Notes: a model not told the origin generated them from the letters alone. A stretch of 64,000 nt of DNA from Thermodesulforhabdaceae bacterium (GCA_037482015.1 JBBFKT010000001.1:310001-374000); one strand, 5' to 3'; shown: positions 9,228 through 17,943, numbered from the stretch's first letter. Translations and numbers: made by a program.

Positions 9228-10118
9228 ATGGATGAGAAAATTAAAGAAATCGTAATCATCAGTGGAAAAGGCGGGACGGGAAAGACAACCCTTACTGCAG
9301 CTTTTGCTCTTCTGGCGGGACAGGTCGTGGTTGCCGATTGTGACGTTGATGCTGCTGACCTGCATCTACTTTTGAACCCTCAGGTGCTTGAGCGGCATGA
9401 GTTTTGGAGTGGGCACGAGGCATTTATAAATAAGGATCGATGTTCAGGCTGTGGAGTCTGTCAGGAACTCTGCCGCTTCAGGGCAGTGGTTCAAAAAGAT
9501 GGCGGGTTTGTTGTTGATCCCTTTTCTTGCGAAGGGTGTGGGCTTTGTGTTCGATTTTGCCCTGAAGGTGCCATCGAATTCCCTGAAAGACTTTGCGGAG
9601 AATGGATGGTATCGCAAACTCGGGTGGGTCCTATGGCTCACGCTCGACTTTTCCCCATGGCAGAAAATTCAGGAAAGCTGGTTGCTGTAGTTAGAAAGGC
9701 ATCTCAGGATCTTGCTAAGACTCACGGAATTTCACTTGTTTTGGTAGATGGGCCTCCCGGGATTGGTTGTCCGGTCATCTCATCTCTGACTGGCGCTCAT
9801 GCGGTTGTTGTGGTTGCTGAACCTACTCTCTCCGGTGAACATGACGCCGAACGTGCTCTCAGTCTTGCTCGACACTTTAATATTCCCGCTTTCCTTTGTG
9901 TAAACAAATGGGACATTAACCCCGATGGGGCTGATCGCCTTGAAAAAATGGCCCTTGACAAAGGTGCAACTCTACTTGGAAGAGTGGCTTACAATGCCGC
10001 TGTAGTGACCGCTCTCATTAACGGCCTTACCGTCTTTGAAATAGAAGGGGAAGAATTTCGCCGAGTAGGTGAAGAAATAGAACAACTGTGGGACTCACTT
10101 TGTAAATTTATAAGCTAA
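9228..10118 (+). CDS. MinD/NBP35-type P-loop ATPase with inserted 2[4Fe-4S] ferredoxin (second copy)
   Basis: Paralogue of the preceding gene, 296 residues, beginning three bases after its stop. It has Walker A GKGGTGKTT (about 13-21), DCDVDAADLHLLL, the inserted ferredoxin CSGCGVCQELC and CEGCGLCVRFC, and DGPPGIGCP. The two ATPases share layout but differ in many positions, so this is an old duplication retained as a pair, as in other ORP-like clusters. Cytosolic. It is followed after 15 bases by another NifX-type gene. A heterodimeric ATPase serving two NifX scaffolds is a reasonable model but is inference. Confidence 0.88.
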   Translation: MDEKIKEIVIISGKGGTGKTTLTAAFALLAGQVVVADCDVDAADLHLLLNPQVLERHEFWSGHEAFINKDRCSGCGVCQELCRFRAVVQKDGGFVVDPFSCEGCGLCVRFCPEGAIEFPERLCGEWMVSQTRVGPMAHARLFPMAENSGKLVAVVRKASQDLAKTHGISLVLVDGPPGIGCPVISSLTGAHAVVVVAEPTLSGEHDAERALSLARHFNIPAFLCVNKWDINPDGADRLEKMALDKGATLLGRVAYNAAVVTALINGLTVFEIEGEEFRRVGEEIEQLWDSLCKFIS

Positions 10119-10133
10119 ATGGAGGGGATACAC

Positions 10134-10493
10134 ATGAAAATAGCCATTCCTGTTACTGATGGTCGACTTTCTATGCATTTTGGTCATTGTGAAAGATTTG
10201 CATTCTTTGATGTAGATCCTCAAACTGGTCAGATATTGAAGAAAGAAGAAGTTTTGGCGCCACCACATCAACCGGGCTTTCTGCCTCAATGGATGGCTCA
10301 ACAGAAGGTTGATTTAGTGCTTGCTGGAGGCATGGGAGGGCGAGCTCTTGGTTTGTTCGCTCAGTATGGTATTCGGGTAATTACAGGTGCGCCATCTCTC
10401 GAACCGGAACAGATAGTCCGTTCCTACATCAACGGCACTTTGCAAACTGGTGCCAATGTGTGTGATCACGGACCAGATCATCGTTGTGGGTAA
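10134..10493 (+). CDS. NifX/NifB family Fe-Mo cofactor-type protein
   Basis: 119 residues: MKIAIPVTDGRLSMHFGHCERFAFFDVD at the start, AGGMGGRALGLFAQYGIRVITG in the middle and a His/Cys-containing tail (CDHGPDHRCG). The HFGHCE motif and His-rich tail suggest metal or cluster binding. The ATG at 10134 is chosen over the upstream in-frame ATG at 10119 because GGAGGGG lies just before it and the upstream ATG abuts the previous stop. Last gene of the Fe-S/NifX cluster. It resembles the other NifX gene at 8005 in length and layout. Confidence 0.85.
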   Translation: MKIAIPVTDGRLSMHFGHCERFAFFDVDPQTGQILKKEEVLAPPHQPGFLPQWMAQQKVDLVLAGGMGGRALGLFAQYGIRVITGAPSLEPEQIVRSYINGTLQTGANVCDHGPDHRCG

Positions 10494-10505
10494 CCCCCAC
10501 CTCAT

Positions 10506-10527
10506 CCCTCCCCGTCAATGGGGAGGG
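10506..10527. repeat. short palindromic repeat module
   Basis: CCCTCCCC ... GGGGAGGG, the same module as at about 21.55, 38.61, 48.77 and 48.96 kb, where it reads CTCCCCGTTGACGGGGAG. Here it lies alone in the 76-base gap between two convergent genes. Confidence 0.6.
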
Positions 10528-10540
10528 TGTACTGGCTGGT

Positions 10541-10575
10541 TAAAGGGACATCTTTTAAAGGATGCCCCTTTAAAG
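10541..10575. terminator. possible bidirectional terminator between convergent genes
   Basis: AAAGGGACATC and GATGCCCCTTT pair around TTTTAAAG. It lies at the end of the convergent NifX and HD-GYP genes and overlaps the latter's last codons. The T-run is weak on both strands. Confidence 0.4.
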
Positions 10576-11694
10576 CCTTTCGGAACAAGGTTCGGAAAGT
10601 TTTGACTGTTTCTCGCTTTTGTTGTCTTCCCAGTATTTCCATGATGGTTCTATTAATCTAAATTCAAAGCCGCGGGATTTAAAAGCCTCAACACAAGCTG
10701 ATGTTACGATAGGATCATAGAGTTTTCCTGCGTTACGACAAATTTCCTCAAGGGCCGCTTCCTTTCCAAGAGCAGGTCTATATGGACGATGGGACATCAT
10801 AGCTTCAACAACATCGGAAACAGCCAGAATTCTGGCTTCTAGCCTGATCTTGTCACCTTTTAGTCCTTCAGGGTAGCCGGATCCGTCAAGACGTTCGTGG
10901 TGCTGATAAGCAATTTCGTGGATAGGAAAAGGGAAGGGAATGTTTTCAAGGATCTTGAAAGCTACTCGTGGATGGCGCTTCACAAGTTCGAATTCGATAG
11001 CGTCCAATTTGCTTGGTTTTGTTAGAATTTCCGCTGGCACCGCTATTTTACCAATATCGTGTAAAAGAGCGCTTAAATAAACGGCATTTATTGTTTCTTG
11101 GGGGAGTCCAAGGACTTGAGCTATACTCATAGCAAGAGATGCCACTCGGCGTTGATGCCCTGCTGTATAAGGATCACGAACTTCTACAACTTCTCCAATC
11201 GCTTTAACTATGCCCTCGATAATTTTATGTTGAAGATCTAGGGATGTTCTGAGACCTTCTGTTTTTTCACTGATTGTCTTCTGAAGATTATCTTCGTAAT
11301 TGTCTCTTAAATCTTCTAATCGCCGTCTTCTGATATTTCCTTCAATGTTTACAAGTAATTCAAGCAAGCTGAAAGGTTTTGATAGATAGCCATAAGCGCC
11401 CACATCCAGAGCGAGACGTGCTGTTTTTTCGTCTTCAAAACCTGTAATAACAATGCATGGAAGTTTGGGGTAGCTTTTCCTTAAAATTTGTATAAGATCT
11501 ATGCCCGACTTTTCGCCCAGAATAACATCCACAATCGCTATATCAATGTGGTTTTGATGGACGATGTTAAGGGCTTCGTCAGGGTTAGATGCTAAAAAAC
11601 ACATGTAGCCTTTGGAAGTTAAGAAGGCGTTGATCATTTTGAGAATGAGGGGGTCATCATCCACAACTAGCACTTTAGCTACAGGGGCTTCCAA
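10570..11694 (-). CDS. response regulator with HD-GYP domain
   Basis: Two-component output protein of 374 residues. Residues about 5-120 form a receiver domain (VLVVDDDPLI, phospho-acceptor Asp in IAIVDVILGEKSG, KPF near 107). A helical linker and an HD-GYP domain (about 160-350) follow with LLHDIGKIAVP, HPRVAFKILENIPF and HHERLDGSGYPEGLKG. Domains with the full HD and GYP signatures usually hydrolyse cyclic di-GMP, so the protein probably lowers c-di-GMP on phosphorylation. The start is a TTG with AGGAG eight bases upstream. No sensor kinase lies next to it. A PilZ protein occurs elsewhere in the window (41151), but no direct link is shown. Confidence 0.88.
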   Translation of the reverse strand: MEAPVAKVLVVDDDPLILKMINAFLTSKGYMCFLASNPDEALNIVHQNHIDIAIVDVILGEKSGIDLIQILRKSYPKLPCIVITGFEDEKTARLALDVGAYGYLSKPFSLLELLVNIEGNIRRRRLEDLRDNYEDNLQKTISEKTEGLRTSLDLQHKIIEGIVKAIGEVVEVRDPYTAGHQRRVASLAMSIAQVLGLPQETINAVYLSALLHDIGKIAVPAEILTKPSKLDAIEFELVKRHPRVAFKILENIPFPFPIHEIAYQHHERLDGSGYPEGLKGDKIRLEARILAVSDVVEAMMSHRPYRPALGKEAALEEICRNAGKLYDPIVTSACVEAFKSRGFEFRLIEPSWKYWEDNKSEKQSKLSEPCSERL

Positions 11695-11787
11695 AGCTGT
11701 TGCTCCTATTTGGGGTTATCAATTGGTCAAAAGATTTTGTGTCTTTTGAAATTTAAGCACTTTTTTTAAAAAAGCAATAGTAGAATG

Positions 11788-12008
11788 ATGGTGTTCTAAA
11801 GCTTCTCTTATGATGTGGCAAAGTAGCATAAACTATAGGAAATACCGGGATAGAACTCAACTTGGAGAATCTTTCCAGATGCAAGCAGCTAAGAAACGAC
11901 TCAATATGTGATTTGCCAGAAAATGTAATGGCGACGCATGCGTCGCCCCTACAAACTGTTAGGCTATTACCAGGATAACCCTGCGTGGGAAAAATTTTCG
12001 AGCACTCT
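11788..12008 (+). mobile_element. MITE-like non-coding element, copy 1
   Basis: About 220 bp with inverted ends: left GGTGTTCTAAAGCTTCTC, right AAAATTTTCGAGCACTC. The interior has GGCAAAGT-CATAAAC, a CTCAA-TTGGA segment, the palindrome GCGACGCATGCGTCGC (11931-11946) and CTATTACCAGG-TAACCCTGC. The same order is seen, partly, at 21.2, 41.8, 48.2 and 58.1 kb. No transposase frame is present, so it would be moved in trans. It fills most of the gap upstream of bioB, ending about 65 bases before the start codon. Confidence 0.65.
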
Positions 12009-12072
12009 TGTAGTAAAGTAGAATGTTCGAATATGGTTCTTCGAAGAAGTAGAATTAAAGGAGGCAATCTCA

Positions 12073-13032
12073 ATGGAATTATCTGGAATTGGAAAAGATG
12101 ACGCCTTGAAGTTGATAAAAGTATCCGATAACGAACTGGAACTGTTGTTAGAGGAAGCTCGACAGATAAGGTATCGATTCTGTGGAGCCAAAATACACAT
12201 GTGTGCTATTATAAATGCCCGTTCAGGCAAATGTTCTGAGAACTGCGCCTTTTGCGCTCAATCCTCCTGGTATCGAACTGGTGCTCCAGAATATCCTGTC
12301 ATTCCCGTTGGTGAGGCTATCGCTAAGGCAAAGATGATGACAAATGCAGGAGTAGAGCGTTTTTCTCTCGTTACCAGCGGAGGAAAGCTAAGTAAAAGAG
12401 AGTTTCTACAAATTATCGATATTGTGCGAGCTTTGAGAGAAGAAATTCCATCGCTTGCTATCTGTGCCTCTCTTGGAAGCCTTGATGAAGAAAGAGCCTA
12501 TGCTCTTAGAGAAGCGGGCGTTACCACTTATCATCATAACATTGAGACATCAGAAAAATTCTATCCCAGCATTTGCACTACTCACACATTCTCTTCCCGA
12601 CTCGAAACTATTCGTATTGCTCAAGAAGCTGGTCTTAAAGTCTGCTCTGGAGGAATTCTCGGAATGGGCGAAAGCCTGGATGATAGAGTTGATATGATGT
12701 TTACTTTGCGAGAACTGGACGTTTCATCTGTTCCTATAAACATTTTGAACCCAATTCCCGGCACTCCTCTGGAAAAACAGCCTCCTCTTCCCAAAAACGA
12801 GATTATGAAAACTCTTGCGGTTTTCCGGCTGGTTTTTCCCGACGGGGAACTGAGGCTCTGTGGAGGGCGAGAGCGAGCTCTAGGGACATTACAGAAGCGA
12901 GCCCTTGAAACTGCCATAAACTGGCTTATGGTTGGACATTACTTGACCACTAAAGGAAATCCGCTGGAGGATGATCTTACAGTGATTCGAGAAGCGGAAA
13001 GCTCGTTTCAAGAGATGAAAGTGACCTTGTAA
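12073..13032 (+). CDS. bioB: biotin synthase
   Basis: Radical-SAM enzyme that inserts sulfur into dethiobiotin, using one [4Fe-4S] cluster for SAM cleavage and a second Fe-S cluster as sulfur donor. The 319-residue frame has the cluster motif CSENCAFCAQSSWY (about 55-68), YHHNIETS (about 156), CSGGILGMGE (about 193), LNPIPGTPLE and RLCGGRE, all standard for BioB. GGAGG stands eight bases before the ATG. No other bio genes are nearby. Its 3' end overlaps by 25 bases with the radical-SAM gene on the opposite strand. Confidence 0.93.
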   Translation: MELSGIGKDDALKLIKVSDNELELLLEEARQIRYRFCGAKIHMCAIINARSGKCSENCAFCAQSSWYRTGAPEYPVIPVGEAIAKAKMMTNAGVERFSLVTSGGKLSKREFLQIIDIVRALREEIPSLAICASLGSLDEERAYALREAGVTTYHHNIETSEKFYPSICTTHTFSSRLETIRIAQEAGLKVCSGGILGMGESLDDRVDMMFTLRELDVSSVPINILNPIPGTPLEKQPPLPKNEIMKTLAVFRLVFPDGELRLCGGRERALGTLQKRALETAINWLMVGHYLTTKGNPLEDDLTVIREAESSFQEMKVTL

Positions 13033-14819
13033 GGAACGTCTTCTGAAATGCCCAGAAGCTCACTTGATCGGTAAAGAGCGTATTTTTCAGGAAAGGATGC
13101 TTCATCGCAAGTTGTAAGAAACCATAGTTCGTCGTTTTGCCCCGAGATAAGTTCAAGGGTAATCCATAAAAGGGTGATACCGTCGCAAAGAGATTGGTGA
13201 GATATTTGAACGAACACCTGGGACGACTTCATTGAACTTGAAGTGGAAAACAATTCCCTGTCTTTATAGTGGTTCCGCTTGGGAAAGAATTTTTCGAAAA
13301 TTCTTAGTCTCATTTTTAGGGGAACAGATGTTATGGTTTCTTCGGGGATGACCCAGGAAACAAGCATGAATGGATCTTGTTGTAGAAGATTCTCAAAAAA
13401 CTTTGCAAACTCTTCCTGATATGTCCACCAGTCGTTCCTTTCCAGCCTTAAAGTTACTGCCTGTCCCAAAAAAGAGTTTTTCAAAATAATCTGGCTCCAG
13501 CTAGATACATCATCTTTTGCAGTAAGCGACCATAAATGAGATAGCTCACCAGGGATGGGGTGGAGGCGAGGGAATTCCGGAGGAAAGTAGTCAATACCTG
13601 TTAAATCTTCAGCATAGCGTAAAATCTGTCTCACGGCTTCCTCGTCCATCCACAGAGTTTTCTTTACGTAGTATGGTGGGTAAGGATCATAGAAGATGCC
13701 CAGTTCTCCGGATCGCTTTTTCAGTTCTGTGCCGGGGAGAATGCTGAGTGGATAAATGCTGAGTTCGTCCGATAAGTCTTCCGACACACAAAAATTTACG
13801 GCTTGAATAAAGCTTTCCGGTGTTTCTTCTGGAAGTCCCACAATAAGATCGACCATAACCTTGATACCGTATTTTCTAAGAGCTTTTACACCTTTTACGA
13901 AGGCATCAATCCTTACTGGTCGGTTGATGGCTTTGAGAGCCTTCGAGTTGATGCTCTGTAGCCCCACTTCCACATGATTGAATCCGGCTTTGCTTAGCAT
14001 CCTCGCAAGAGCATCATCGCAAAGCTCAGCGTTTAGCTCTGCCGAAAAGCTGAAAAATCTGTCGGAATTTATCTCAGAAAGCACATCAAGAAACTTTGAA
14101 AGGTTACGCCTTGAAGTAAAGCTGGGATCCACAAAAGTTATTTTTTTTAACCCTTGCTGGCGTGCCCACCGTATTTCTTGAACTGTCCGTTCTATGGGAA
14201 ATTCAGCCATTCGTGACACATTGTGATGATAGTAGCAGTAAGCACAGTGGTATGGGCAACCACGAGAAGTTTCAATTAGTAAGTTTCCTTCTGGTGATGG
14301 AGGTAGAATACCCATTAGGTATGGAGATGGGATTTCCAGTAGAGAGATCGGATCAGCTTTTACGAAGGAACCTTTTTCAAATCCAGATTCACACCCTAGA
14401 GCAGAAATAATCCGATATAGGGCTCTTTCGCCTTCCCCTGTAACCAGTATATCAAAGGGACAACTCGGATCGAAAAGTAGGGAATTATCTGGATGGATTT
14501 CAGGCCCTCCAGCTATCATCAGAGACTTAAGCCCCTGCTGACGTAAAGTGCGAGCTATAAAAATTGACCTTTCTATGTTCCACAGATAGCACCCAAAAGC
14601 GATTATGCTTGGATCAATGCTCAGGATGTGGTTAATCAGGGTAGGAGTGCTTGCACAGGAAGTAAGGAAATTATCCAGGATAATAACTTCCACATCTGGT
14701 AAGCGATGTTTAAGAAATGCCGCAAGAACTCCCGACGCTAGAGGAACATGGCCAAGGTTGTAGTAATAATCGTGGGATTGAACAGGAAGCTGGATAAACA
14801 GGATTCTTGGTTGAGTCAT
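13008..14819 (-). CDS. B12-binding-domain radical SAM protein
   Basis: 603 residues. The N-terminal ~165 residues look like a cobalamin-binding Rossmann domain (MTQPRILFIQLPVQ, LASGVLAAFLKHRLPDVEVIILDN, MIAGGPEIH, ILVTGEGE). The radical-SAM core follows with the cluster motif RGCPYHCAYCYYHH (about 186-199) and VEVGLQSI and VDLIVGLPEET. The C-terminal ~200 residues match no family I recognise. The substrate is unknown; relatives act in methyl transfer or rearrangement. It begins at the base following the TAA of the XRE-cupin regulator gene, so the two are co-expressed, and the regulator may control it. Its tail overlaps bioB. Confidence 0.82.
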   Translation of the reverse strand: MTQPRILFIQLPVQSHDYYYNLGHVPLASGVLAAFLKHRLPDVEVIILDNFLTSCASTPTLINHILSIDPSIIAFGCYLWNIERSIFIARTLRQQGLKSLMIAGGPEIHPDNSLLFDPSCPFDILVTGEGERALYRIISALGCESGFEKGSFVKADPISLLEIPSPYLMGILPPSPEGNLLIETSRGCPYHCAYCYYHHNVSRMAEFPIERTVQEIRWARQQGLKKITFVDPSFTSRRNLSKFLDVLSEINSDRFFSFSAELNAELCDDALARMLSKAGFNHVEVGLQSINSKALKAINRPVRIDAFVKGVKALRKYGIKVMVDLIVGLPEETPESFIQAVNFCVSEDLSDELSIYPLSILPGTELKKRSGELGIFYDPYPPYYVKKTLWMDEEAVRQILRYAEDLTGIDYFPPEFPRLHPIPGELSHLWSLTAKDDVSSWSQIILKNSFLGQAVTLRLERNDWWTYQEEFAKFFENLLQQDPFMLVSWVIPEETITSVPLKMRLRIFEKFFPKRNHYKDRELFSTSSSMKSSQVFVQISHQSLCDGITLLWITLELISGQNDELWFLTTCDEASFPEKYALYRSSELLGISEDVPYKVTFIS

Positions 14820-15419
14820 TTACGGTTTGTTCCAGACCACAATAACTGCTTTGGCGGTGTCTTCGTCAAGAGAGCGAAAGGCATGTCCCTGGGCGGCGTC
14901 GAAATAAAGCGAATCGCCCGATTTCAGAATGATTGTAGTGTTAGCTGTTCGAAACTCAATAGTCCCATCAAGTACATATACAAACTCTTCTCCCTCATGG
15001 CTTGTAAATACCATTTCTTCCACATCCATAGGGGGAAATTCGACATAGAAGGGTTCCATGTGTTTGTCGTGCTTTTTGGTTTCAAGAGCTTCGTATATGT
15101 AGTTGACCTCGCCTTCCTTATGGTGCTGGCGTCTATCTACTCTAAGGCGTTCGTCGGCTCGAGTAACATAAATGGATTGTCCTTTTACTTCATCCTGGAA
15201 AAAGTAGCTGAGACTTACTTCCAAAGCTTTAGAAAGCCTAAGAAGGGTGGCAATTGGAGGAATTACACGATTGTTCTCTATTTGGGAAAGAAGAGCTTTA
15301 GAAAGACCGGTTTTTGCCGATAATTCTTGAAGAGTATAACGTCTCCTGTCTCTTAGCTCCCTTATCTTGTTGCCCAATTGGAGAGCTCGGACAGCGGATT
15401 GAAGATCTTGATCGCTCAT
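14820..15419 (-). CDS. XRE-family transcriptional regulator with C-terminal cupin
   Basis: An N-terminal helix-turn-helix of the Cro/C1 type (IRELRDRRRYTLQELSAKTG, SKALLSQIENNRVIPP; about residues 10-65) is joined to a cupin barrel (EPFYVEFPP, TSHEGEEFVYVLDGTIEF, LKSGDSLYFDAAQGHAF). This is the HipB/PuuR/SutR style of one-component sensor. The inner ATG at 15419 is chosen because AGGAG stands five bases before it; an open frame extends 12 codons further. The gene abuts the radical-SAM gene, which it may regulate along with itself; a 15-bp palindrome about 90 bases upstream is a candidate operator. Confidence 0.88.
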   Translation of the reverse strand: MSDQDLQSAVRALQLGNKIRELRDRRRYTLQELSAKTGLSKALLSQIENNRVIPPIATLLRLSKALEVSLSYFFQDEVKGQSIYVTRADERLRVDRRQHHKEGEVNYIYEALETKKHDKHMEPFYVEFPPMDVEEMVFTSHEGEEFVYVLDGTIEFRTANTTIILKSGDSLYFDAAQGHAFRSLDEDTAKAVIVVWNKP

Positions 15420-15507
15420 TGCATCTCCTATTCCAGTTTGAATGGGTTTTCTCAACTCGCCGTAAATTAGAATATCACAACCAGGTGGGAAGTATAAATG
15501 AAATTTA

Positions 15508-15522
15508 TTTAGTTTGTCTAAA
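15508..15522. promoter_or_regulatory. candidate operator of the XRE-cupin gene
   Basis: TTTAG-TTTGT-CTAAA, a 5-bp inverted repeat with 5-base centre, lies in the only gap upstream of the regulator gene. Autoregulation through such palindromes is common for XRE-cupin proteins. Only position and symmetry support it. Confidence 0.35.
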
Positions 15523-15535
15523 CAATCTTTTTAGG

Positions 15536-15579
15536 CTTTTAGGATAGGGGTTAGTGTAACTCACCCCTACCCTAAAAAA
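15536..15579. repeat. long inverted repeat between nifU-like and regulator genes
   Basis: CTTTTAGGATAGGGGT pairs with ACCCCTACCCTAAAA around an 11-base loop with one mismatch. Neither strand has a T-run after the stem, so a classical intrinsic terminator is doubtful. It separates the NifU-like gene from the XRE gene. Confidence 0.5.
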
Positions 15580-15630
15580 TTGATGTGAAATAAACGGGAT
15601 GTCTTATAACCAAATCTTCTTCAGTGGATT

Positions 15631-15852
15631 TTACATCACTGCAACAACCTGAGAAACCTCAGGAACTTCCTGCTTTATGATTCGTTCAATGCCCGCCTTA
15701 AGAGTCATCTGGCTCATGGGACATCCGTGACAGGCTCCCGTGAGTCGAACCTTGACCGTTGTTCCATCTATTTCGACGAGTTCTACGTTACCGCCGTCTC
15801 GCTGAAGCATCGGTCTGATTTTTTCCAGAACCTTTTCTACCTTTTCCTTCAT
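15631..15852 (-). CDS. NifU C-terminal-type Fe-S scaffold protein
   Basis: 73 residues corresponding to the NifU C-terminal (Nfu) domain alone: VLEKIRPMLQRDGGNVELVEID, then the cluster-binding GACHGCPMSQMTLKAGIE. The CxxC pair (about 40-43) bridges a [4Fe-4S] cluster between two subunits for delivery to apo-proteins. The length is that of the stand-alone domain. GGAGG stands seven bases before the ATG. It lies downstream of the FG-GAP gene on the same strand with a 90-base gap. The many Fe-S and radical-SAM enzymes in this window are plausible clients. Confidence 0.9.
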   Translation of the reverse strand: MKEKVEKVLEKIRPMLQRDGGNVELVEIDGTTVKVRLTGACHGCPMSQMTLKAGIERIIKQEVPEVSQVVAVM

Positions 15853-15941
15853 TGTTTTGCCTCCATCTTTTTCTGTGTTTTAATCATCCTGTTGGATGGT
15901 AAATTCACTTTAAGCATTTTGAGGTGCTGTGACCAGAGCCT

Positions 15942-17735
15942 TTATCTGGATTCTTTGGCTTTGTTCTTCACTTTTCTATCCACGTTAAGATCGTAGGCAA
16001 AGATTACACTTTCGGATTTCCAAACTTGCAGGAGTTCCTTGCCAAGCACCACGCTTACGACAAGTTCTGGTGTTCCGTCGTTGTTGGTGTCGGCAATGCG
16101 AAGACTTGTCACCATTCCGCTGAGTTCCCTGGTAGCCCAGTTTTCAATAAGTCCAATTTGATCCCAGGAAAGGGAAACTACCTGTCCTGCTTCGTAGTAT
16201 TTGAAACCTGCAGGAAGCAAGCGGCTGTATTCAGGGGAACGATTAACAACGATTTCCTTTTGGTTGTCTTTGTTCAGATCTGTTACCAGCATTGGTGGGG
16301 GAATATAATAGTAATCTTGTTGATTGTATCTTAGATCTTCGGCTTTTCCCAAAATGTAGTTAGTTGTAGCTCCAAACCGATGACGGCTTTTCCACATAAC
16401 AGAACCGTTTGCTCGAGTGAGTATCATGCGATTGTCTGGAAGTATAATGACATATTCTGGTTTGCTGTCTCCATCTGCGTCAAACTCAGCGCAGTTAAAC
16501 ACATTGCATTTAGATGGAAGATGAATTTCCTGTAAAGGTTCAAGCTTTTGACCTTGAAGTCGCATTTCATGGATGTTAGGGGCAAATCCCTTTTCTGTTG
16601 CTTGTCTCTGACCAATAAGGATTTTTTCTCCAGTGGCGGTGGTGAATGTATTCAAAAAGAAGGGAATTTTTGTTGCTATGGGTTGAAGAGTTGTCCCCTG
16701 AAGAGAAAAGATTACGGAGGAAGGAATTTCATGTCCTGTTGCTACCCCCGTCATACTTTCCATGTAACCCCCAGAGGTTACATTCTTTTGTACCATCGCT
16801 GTAACGACAATTTCCGCTCGTTTGTCACCATTAAGGTCGATTACCGAACACCACACAAGCCGTTGAAGTTTATCGGCTTCGTAAGTTGCAATGAGTTTAA
16901 GAGCCGTTCCAATACGCTTATACACACTTAGTTTTTTGTAACTTAAAGTAACTATTTCTGGAATGCCGTCACCGTCCACATCCCCGACATCCATCCCAAC
17001 GATACCTTCAGAGATAGTCTGACTTCGCCATACACCTAAATTTTGAAGGGATTCTTCTGGGGTAATCTCAATAAAGTTGGGATTAAGGTAGGAAATTTTT
17101 TGTTCTTCTAAAAGGGGATTTGCTAGCACTTCCATGACTCTAGACTGAGCTCCTTGCTGGGGCTGAGCAGTTGCTACGGGAGCTTGAGATAATTGGGTGG
17201 GTGTGGTTGTTGCAACAGGGGTTGCCCCTAGGGCACTGCCTATCTCCTTTGCCATCTGGTCAACCTGAGGAATTACCTGGCTAATCGTTCCTCCTTGAAC
17301 AGAGAACTTTTTTGGAGCTCCGCCCGATAATAGATCATATAACCAGGCATCAATGCTTACCGATTCGCCAATGGCGGTTATAGTCCCAACAATGAGATGG
17401 GTTCCTCCAACTGTGCTGGAGATTTTTTTAGTCTCTTCGGGATTAAGAGATGCTCCTGGTGTAAGCCCGGAAGGTGTCGAATTTATCGGGATTGTATCAA
17501 TCTTTCCAGGCACATTAACTCTAGAAACCAGCAAATTCTGCACTCCTTTTTGAAGATAAGCAAGATCAGGAGGTGCTTGAATTGAGAAGGGAGCTACAGC
17601 GATTCGCGAAGAACTCTGCTGAGCAGCAGCCAGGTTATTTTCAGACACCGTCCAAGTTCCCCATCCAAAGAATAGAATTCCTATGATCGCAAAAATAAAG
17701 CTAAAGGTGCTCAAAAGTTTGATTGGTTTTCGCAT
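15942..17735 (-). CDS. exported FG-GAP/VCBS repeat protein
   Basis: 597 residues with an N-terminal signal or anchor segment (LLSTFSFIFAIIGILFFGWGTW). Residues about 42-185 form a small domain (RIAVAPFSIQAPPDLAYLQKG, GTHLIVGTITAIG) resembling the fold of periplasmic TolB/CsgG/FlgO-type N-domains. At least five calcium-binding integrin-type repeats follow: DVGDVDGDGIPEIV, DLNGDKRAEIVV, DADGDSKPEYVI, DLNKDNQKEIVV and DTNNDGTPELVV. They suggest a beta-propeller outside the cytoplasm. A Gln/Thr/Pro-rich linker (about 188-210) joins the parts. GGGGAGG precedes the ATG. The function is unknown; a surface or envelope binding role is inferred. Confidence 0.75.
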   Translation of the reverse strand: MRKPIKLLSTFSFIFAIIGILFFGWGTWTVSENNLAAAQQSSSRIAVAPFSIQAPPDLAYLQKGVQNLLVSRVNVPGKIDTIPINSTPSGLTPGASLNPEETKKISSTVGGTHLIVGTITAIGESVSIDAWLYDLLSGGAPKKFSVQGGTISQVIPQVDQMAKEIGSALGATPVATTTPTQLSQAPVATAQPQQGAQSRVMEVLANPLLEEQKISYLNPNFIEITPEESLQNLGVWRSQTISEGIVGMDVGDVDGDGIPEIVTLSYKKLSVYKRIGTALKLIATYEADKLQRLVWCSVIDLNGDKRAEIVVTAMVQKNVTSGGYMESMTGVATGHEIPSSVIFSLQGTTLQPIATKIPFFLNTFTTATGEKILIGQRQATEKGFAPNIHEMRLQGQKLEPLQEIHLPSKCNVFNCAEFDADGDSKPEYVIILPDNRMILTRANGSVMWKSRHRFGATTNYILGKAEDLRYNQQDYYYIPPPMLVTDLNKDNQKEIVVNRSPEYSRLLPAGFKYYEAGQVVSLSWDQIGLIENWATRELSGMVTSLRIADTNNDGTPELVVSVVLGKELLQVWKSESVIFAYDLNVDRKVKNKAKESR

Positions 17736-17943
17736 TTGAAAAACCTCCCCTATTAAGGTTAAAGCCGGTTTATGATACCAGAAAAACAGAGGTGCTCAAA
17801 CAATAATTCTTTTATGTTGGGAAAGGTGAGTTATTATTGAAGATGTAATTTTGTAGGATCCTGTGATTTAATGGGAGCCAGACAGATTTAGTGATGTTAT
17901 GCTAATTTACTGGTATTATCAGGATGCATGAGAGGGATAAGAA

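Noticed and set aside
11753-12230. Two open frames on the minus strand upstream of and inside bioB
   Set aside because: They run through the MITE-like element and the antisense of bioB; composition is low-complexity and unlike a protein.
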